Shown: positions 14,780-18,180 of the stretch, in pieces
How positions within the stretch are numbered: the first letter of the stretch is position 1
Layout of the letters: every line of letters begins with the position of its first letter
Assembly: GCA_964630835.1 (NCBI GenBank)
Contig: CAZVZM010000037.1
Location: forward strand, 1-18,180
Direction of reading: 5' to 3'
DNA length: 18,180 nt
DNA from: Halarsenatibacter sp964630835
GTDB lineage: Bacteria > Bacillota > Halanaerobiia > Halanaerobiales > Halarsenatibacteraceae
Notes under the pieces: generated by a model
Databases searched by the model: none
What the model saw: only the letters and a program-made list of their open reading frames with translations
Told to the model about the DNA's origin: nothing
Made by a program: the position numbers and the translations under genes

Positions 14780-14973
14780 TTATTCATACTCAATAATTCC
14801 CCATCTTTCCCCGCAGTCAGCACATTGCTACCGGGGATTGCCGGGATTCACACAGCAACCACCGAGCACTATTTCGCCCTTCTTTTCTCTTTCAAAGGCT
14901 TCTAAAGAGCCGGATATCCATACAAAATTTTCTTTCCCCTGCCATCACATTTCGGACATCTCTCATACTTCAT
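14780..14973 (-). pseudogene. Broken small zinc-ribbon protein gene
   Basis: A ribosome binding site (AGGAGAGGAGG) precedes ATG 14973. The first frame reads MKYERCPKCDGRGKKILYGYP and then hits a stop. One frame over, similarity resumes with EAFEREKKGEIVLGGCCV and a second CxxC, QCADCGERWG, ending at TAA 14780. Restoring one deleted base near 14908-14912 and reading TAG at 14828-14830 as the expected tryptophan (TGG) gives a normal 64-residue member of the small family with two CxxC knuckles, a GYP-EAFE motif and GEIVLGGCC. The segment length of 194 bases is one short of 65 codons, consistent with one deletion. Two independent lesions argue for a pseudogene rather than a single sequencing error. 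Confidence 0.8.
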
Positions 14974-15237
14974 CCTCTCTACCTCCTCTCCTTAAATTCA
15001 CAACTTTGCGCTTTTTCTTCTTCACTGCTAAAAACATGCCGGGAAGTAAAAAATCAATAAAAACTATCTGGAAAATATTATTTGCTGATATAAATTTCTT
15101 GGTTTTCGCAAAAAATCCTTTTTTATAAAAACCTATTAACAGAAATATGGCCTTAACATTGTCGTGAATATGAGAGACTTGTAATATAGAAAAATTTTTG
15201 ATAAATTTATACTTGAACAATTAAGTATATTATATTA
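14974..15237. other. AT-rich spacer, no supported gene
   Basis: A minus-strand open frame of 85 codons with a TTG start covers this region. It has no ribosome binding site, is rich in Lys, Phe and Ile as AT-rich DNA would be, and its end runs through the ribosome binding site of the zinc-ribbon relic. I do not call it a gene. The rightmost part, next to the phosphatase relic, is A/T only and shows no clear promoter. Confidence 0.4.
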
Positions 15238-15476
15238 ATGAAAATAATCTGTTTGAAATTTAATTCTAATTTTAAAGAGGCGATTAATTACTTTTTTATT
15301 ACCCGGAGTATTTACAGCCGGGAAAGACTTTCTAAACTGCTACATTTCAATAAGAATTTGCCTTCAAAAGAACTGCGCAGAGAATTAATAGATGACTTTC
15401 TTGCTATTAAAATGACTTCCCCCTGGAAGATGATGTAACGGTACTGCAAAAACTGATTGAGTTTGAATTTGATTAA
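15238..15476 (+). pseudogene. C-terminal relic of an RsbU/SpoIIE-type PP2C phosphatase
   Basis: The plus-strand frame reads FKEAINYF, then IYSRERLSKLL and LPSKELRRELIDDFLA. After a one-base frameshift in a run of five C (near 15415-15419) it continues SPLEDDVTVLQKLIEFEFD to a stop at 15474-15476. The order and spacing match the end of PP2C/SpoIIE phosphatases: TDG-x-x-EA-x-N, then a (Y/F)GxERL element, a helix, then DDVTVL with the last metal-binding aspartates. Everything upstream of the EA-N element, including the earlier metal motifs, is gone, and ATG 15238 has no ribosome binding site. It lies 38 bases before an intact chemoreceptor gene, so that receptor once followed a phosphatase gene. 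Confidence 0.55.
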
Positions 15477-15480
15477 ACTC
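15459..15480. repeat. Inverted repeat GAGTTT...AAACTC between phosphatase relic and chemoreceptor
   Basis: Six-base arms flank a ten-base AT-rich loop at the end of the phosphatase relic. It is short and lacks a T-run, so it is at best a weak hairpin or operator-like dyad before the chemoreceptor. Confidence 0.2.
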
Positions 15481-15514
15481 GGCTTAAAAAATCACAAGAG
15501 GGGTGGAAAAAATT

Positions 15515-17113
15515 ATGTGGAAAAGGATTTTTGGCAGTATTAGAAATAAATTTTTATTTTTTACTATAGGTATTCTTTTCCTGTCTCTAATTGTTGTGGG
15601 TATTGTGCTTTTCAGAATTCAACGTGGTATGTTACAGCAGGAATTTCATGAAGGTATAGAAAGGGAATTTGATAGAGTGGCGGTTTCCAGTGCAAGCCCT
15701 ATATGGGATGCCGACATAGAAGCAGTTGAAGAAGAGTTAGAAAATTTTAAGCAGGATTATCAAATTACATATATTGAGGCAGTGTTGCATGATGACACTG
15801 AAATAAGTTTAGCCAGAGATGCGGAGCTAACTGAAGTTGAAGATTTGGATGAATACGAAAATCTTCACCAGATGGAAACAGAGATTACTTCTAGAGAAGG
15901 CGTGTTTTTAGGAGAAATGCAAATATATTATGATGAGCAGCGTGTAAATGAAGATATTTTCGATTTTATGAGCACTGTTTCGATATCCTTTATTGCCATT
16001 TTAGGTATTGTGGGCTTATCAGTTATTTTTGTATCCCGAAAAATAACAGCCCCAATACAAAAATTAACCAGTTTTGCCAATAAGCTGTCTGATGGTGATT
16101 TAACTGCGGAAATAGATGTAAAAAGCAGTGATGAAGCGGGAGATTTAAGTCATTCTATTAATGAACTTCGGAGTAATTTCCGGGAGCTCCTGGGGAAAAT
16201 GCAAAAAATTGCCCGGAATCTCTCTGAGTCAAGCCAGGAACTTTCCTCAAATAGCGAAAAAATGTCTGCTTCAGCTGAAGAAGTAAGTACTGCCGTTCAG
16301 GAGGTTGCTTCAGGTGCCGAAGAACAGTCGGCTCAGATTAATGAAACTCAGGAAAATATGCAAAATTTAAGTCAGGGTATTGATATGGTTACAGATAAAG
16401 CCGATAGCATGTCGGGACAGGCAGATATAGTGACAAAAGAGGTTAATGAAGGTAACGAAGCATTAAGTGCCTCCAGAGATAAAATTGATAGTGTTGAAGC
16501 CAGAACAAAGAAAGTTGCTTCAGAGATAAACACACTGGGGGAACTGTCTGAAGAAATTGTTGAGATAGTTGAAATGATAAATAATATAGCCGATCAAACA
16601 AATCTTTTGGCTTTGAATGCCGCTATCGAAGCAGCACGAGCTGGTAAAGCTGGTCAGGGATTTAGTGTGGTTGCTGATGAAATTAGGGAGCTGGCTGAAG
16701 ATTCTTCAGAGGCTACTGAGGAAATAGCTGAACTTATCTCGGAGATACAGGCTAGTGTAGACGCAGCAGTCGAAAATATGGAAGAGAATGTAGAAGTCGT
16801 AGATGAAAGTGTTGAAGCACTTGAAATTACCGATGAGGTTTTTGGAGAAATAGAATCTGCTACAAAAAATTTGAAGGAATTAATAGAAGAGGTAACAGAT
16901 AGTGCAAAAAATATGGCAGAAAACAGCAGCGAAGTGACCGCTGCCATGGAGGAAATAGCAGCCGTTAGTGAAGAAGCCTCCGGCAATGCAGAAGAAGTTG
17001 CCGCAGCTAGCGAAGAACAAAATTCTACTACCGAAGAAGTCGTAAAAGCCTCGGAAGAATTGGCGGAGCTGGCGCAGGAACTGGAGGATATCATCAATCA
17101 GTTTAAACTTTAA
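15515..17113 (+). CDS. Methyl-accepting chemotaxis protein
   Basis: A 532-residue transmembrane chemoreceptor. TM1 is about residues 14-35, an extracytoplasmic sensor of about 115 residues follows, TM2 is about 155-174, then HAMP (about 176-230) and a long cytoplasmic signalling domain with tip sequence QTNLLALNAAIEAARAG. The sensor contains SASPIWDADIEAVEEELENF, reminiscent of CHASE8-like or related periplasmic domains with a xxPxWDxD start, but the family assignment is uncertain. It is extremely acidic, as in halophiles. ATG 15515 is chosen because GAGGGG lies about 11 bases before it; a GTG at 15503 would leave no room for a ribosome binding site. No C-terminal CheR/CheB-binding pentapeptide is visible. 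It is the only intact plus-strand gene in the window, just after a phosphatase relic. Confidence 0.92.
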   Translation: MWKRIFGSIRNKFLFFTIGILFLSLIVVGIVLFRIQRGMLQQEFHEGIEREFDRVAVSSASPIWDADIEAVEEELENFKQDYQITYIEAVLHDDTEISLARDAELTEVEDLDEYENLHQMETEITSREGVFLGEMQIYYDEQRVNEDIFDFMSTVSISFIAILGIVGLSVIFVSRKITAPIQKLTSFANKLSDGDLTAEIDVKSSDEAGDLSHSINELRSNFRELLGKMQKIARNLSESSQELSSNSEKMSASAEEVSTAVQEVASGAEEQSAQINETQENMQNLSQGIDMVTDKADSMSGQADIVTKEVNEGNEALSASRDKIDSVEARTKKVASEINTLGELSEEIVEIVEMINNIADQTNLLALNAAIEAARAGKAGQGFSVVADEIRELAEDSSEATEEIAELISEIQASVDAAVENMEENVEVVDESVEALEITDEVFGEIESATKNLKELIEEVTDSAKNMAENSSEVTAAMEEIAAVSEEASGNAEEVAAASEEQNSTTEEVVKASEELAELAQELEDIINQFKL

Positions 17114-17192
17114 AAGATTTGGCTTAATAGAGTTATTCTGAAGGATTAGATGAATATAATTAGGTTCTCCTCAATTTTTCAAACCATAATAT

Positions 17193-17483
17193 TTATTCTC
17201 TGTTTTTTTCCAGCCAGTTTATAGCAAAGTCAACCAGCTCTTTTTTTGGGTGAAGCCAGGCCTTTCCCTCCCCCAACTTGAATTTCTCAAAACTTGAGGG
17301 GTTTTCCTTTTCATAATCCCGGCCAGGTCCGGCAAAATCTTCATTGCAATAGTCCAGCTCCATAAACTTTTTCCAGGTTCTATTACCCTCCAAAAGGACA
17401 GGGGCCCCCTGACAACCTGCATCCCGTCCAATTTCTGCCCGATGCTCGGCCAGATGCAGGGAGGAGCTTTCGTAAAGGAAGAA
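17193..17483 (-). pseudogene. C-terminal relic of an AAC(3)-family aminoglycoside N-acetyltransferase
   Basis: The open frame reads YESSSLHLAEHRAE, then GAPVLLEGNRTWKKF, DYCNEDFAGPGRDYE and ends LVDFAINWLEKNRE before a TAA. These match the C-terminal third of AAC(3)/YokD-type acetyltransferases: the LHLAEHRA acid-base region, the GAPVL-G-RxW strand, and the DFAxxWL end. Upstream the frame is closed by TAG at 17484-17486. A neighbouring frame gives GPKIVLP, which resembles the expected strand just before, so there is a frameshift near 17475-17490. The N-terminal two thirds are missing and no start codon is credible. The gene is therefore inactive. It could be old debris or a truncated import. 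Confidence 0.75.
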
Positions 17484-17570
17484 CTATTTTGGGTCCGAGA
17501 AATAAACTAAAGCAGAGGAAAATATTTCATTGTGAGCGGAGCCTCATATTTTTTCTTCACTGCGGATAGC

Positions 17571-17915
17571 TTACGAAGATTTTAAAGACTTGCTGTATTC
17601 TGTGTCCTCTATCTGAAAAAGCTCGTCCATACTGGTAATTTCGAGCACATTTCTGGTATAATTTGATTTGATATTGCTGATGGATAGTTTAACATTTTTT
17701 TCATCCGCTCGTTTTTTTAGCACTGTAAGTGTGTTTAGTCCGCAGGCATCAATTTTCTCAACCCTGGAAAAATCGATTTTTATTCTGTCATTTTTGCCGT
17801 CTATCTTTTCAGTTATATATTTTCTAAATTGCCTGCAGTTTCTTCGCATAAGATCATCCGTGGCAGGGATTACAGTCAGCTGTTTTCCTTTCCTTTGAAT
17901 ATTAACGTTTTTCAT
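17571..17915 (-). CDS. STAS-domain protein with Cys at the phospho-serine position
   Basis: A 114-residue STAS protein. The conserved loop reads IDACGLNTL, with D56-A57-C58-G59, where SpoIIAA/RsbV have D-S-S-G and phosphorylate the second serine. Cys58 therefore replaces the phospho-acceptor, so normal control by an RsbW-like kinase is unlikely at that site. The rest of the fold looks normal, with the later VKLSISNIKSNYTRNVLEI segment typical of the family. ATG 17915 has a G-rich ribosome binding site (AAGGGGGT) about nine bases upstream and a good sigma-A promoter further upstream. It is separated from the main cluster by about 4.5 kb of relics and a chemoreceptor, and may be a constitutive antagonist or a partner of another complex. 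Confidence 0.87.
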   Translation of the reverse strand: MKNVNIQRKGKQLTVIPATDDLMRRNCRQFRKYITEKIDGKNDRIKIDFSRVEKIDACGLNTLTVLKKRADEKNVKLSISNIKSNYTRNVLEITSMDELFQIEDTEYSKSLKSS

Positions 17916-18015
17916 GTTTCTTTACCCCCTTCAATTTTATTAGTTCTGTTATGTTATATGAAACTTGAGTTAGCCTCCTTGCTGGAATTGATATTAAGTT
18001 GACCTATCTACTATA

Positions 18016-18044
18016 AATATATCATAATTAGTAATTATTATCAA
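18016..18044 (-). promoter_or_regulatory. Sigma-A-type promoter for the Cys-STAS gene
   Basis: On the minus strand TTGATA (18039-18044) is separated by 17 bases from TATATT (18016-18021). Each box differs from consensus at one position, and a TG at the extended -10 position adds support. The start codon is about 100 bases downstream, leaving a fairly long leader. Confidence 0.6.
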
Positions 18045-18180
18045 GAGGAATTTTTTTGCATTTGTAATTGGCGTGTTGATATGAAATGATATTAAATTAT
18101 CACAATAACGATTAGGAGAAGAAACAATTTTTCAAATTGTAATCCAGCGCAAAAAATCCCATAAAGTTTTTGTGCGGGCG
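18045..18180. other. Right-edge spacer with hairpin-like repeats
   Basis: No gene is supported. ACAATTT and AAATTGT flank three bases at 18124-18140 as a perfect dyad. An imperfect stem, CGCAAAAA against TTTTTGTGCG, spans about 18152-18176. The window ends here, so their relation to a neighbouring gene cannot be judged. Confidence 0.3.

Noticed and set aside
14963..15220. Open frame of 85 codons on the minus strand
   Set aside because: It has a TTG start without a ribosome binding site, AT-driven composition and no recognisable motif, and its end overlaps the ribosome binding site and start of the zinc-ribbon relic.
16654..17097. Minus-strand open frame of 147 codons opposite the second chemoreceptor
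   Set aside because: A Ser/Ala-rich shadow of the Glu/Ala-rich signalling helix.
18152..18176. Possible terminator-like stem at the right edge
   Set aside because: The stem is imperfect, the T-run is inside the arm rather than after it, and the window ends before the context can be seen.

Overview
The window looks like chromosomal DNA from an anaerobic, probably halophilic Firmicute (Halanaerobiales-like). The evidence is AT-rich spacers, strong purine-rich ribosome binding sites, very acidic chemoreceptors and many two-component and chemotaxis proteins. This placement is inference, as no rRNA or marker gene is present.

Left and centre (231-12995, all minus strand): a large sensory and partner-switching cluster. 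In transcription order it encodes a STAS anti-sigma-antagonist-like protein, an RsbW-like HATPase, a chemoreceptor with a CZB-like zinc-site signature in its extracytoplasmic domain, a GAF-PAS-PAS hybrid kinase with two receivers, a REC-PP2C phosphatase (RsbU/HsbR-like), a free-standing Hpt protein, a FIST-domain hybrid kinase with two receivers and a fused Hpt, a REC-HD-GYP protein, and a second STAS protein. The parts match the known logic of the Pseudomonas HptB-HsbR-HsbA pathway: hybrid kinases feed an Hpt, which feeds a REC-PP2C, which sets the phosphorylation state of a STAS protein. Here there is also a c-di-GMP phosphodiesterase-like output. The two kinases share a gapless, highly similar block of about 511 residues. 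A 41-codon vestige of a second free-standing Hpt gene lies between the FIST kinase and the HD-GYP gene, so the cluster appears to have grown by module duplication.

Right-centre (about 13035-15480): a gene-poor stretch with one intact gene, an NADPH-dependent FMN reductase or iron-sulfur flavoprotein-like protein. Around it are broken genes: a TetR-like N-terminus, a Cache-like sensor fragment, a zinc-ribbon protein with one frameshift and one nonsense codon, and the C-terminus of an RsbU-type PP2C phosphatase with a frameshift.

Right end (15515-18180): an intact plus-strand chemoreceptor, a minus-strand C-terminal relic of an AAC(3)-family aminoglycoside acetyltransferase, and a third STAS protein whose usual phospho-serine position is cysteine. 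That gene has a convincing sigma-A promoter. No tRNA, rRNA, CRISPR array, transposase gene or clear intrinsic terminator was found.
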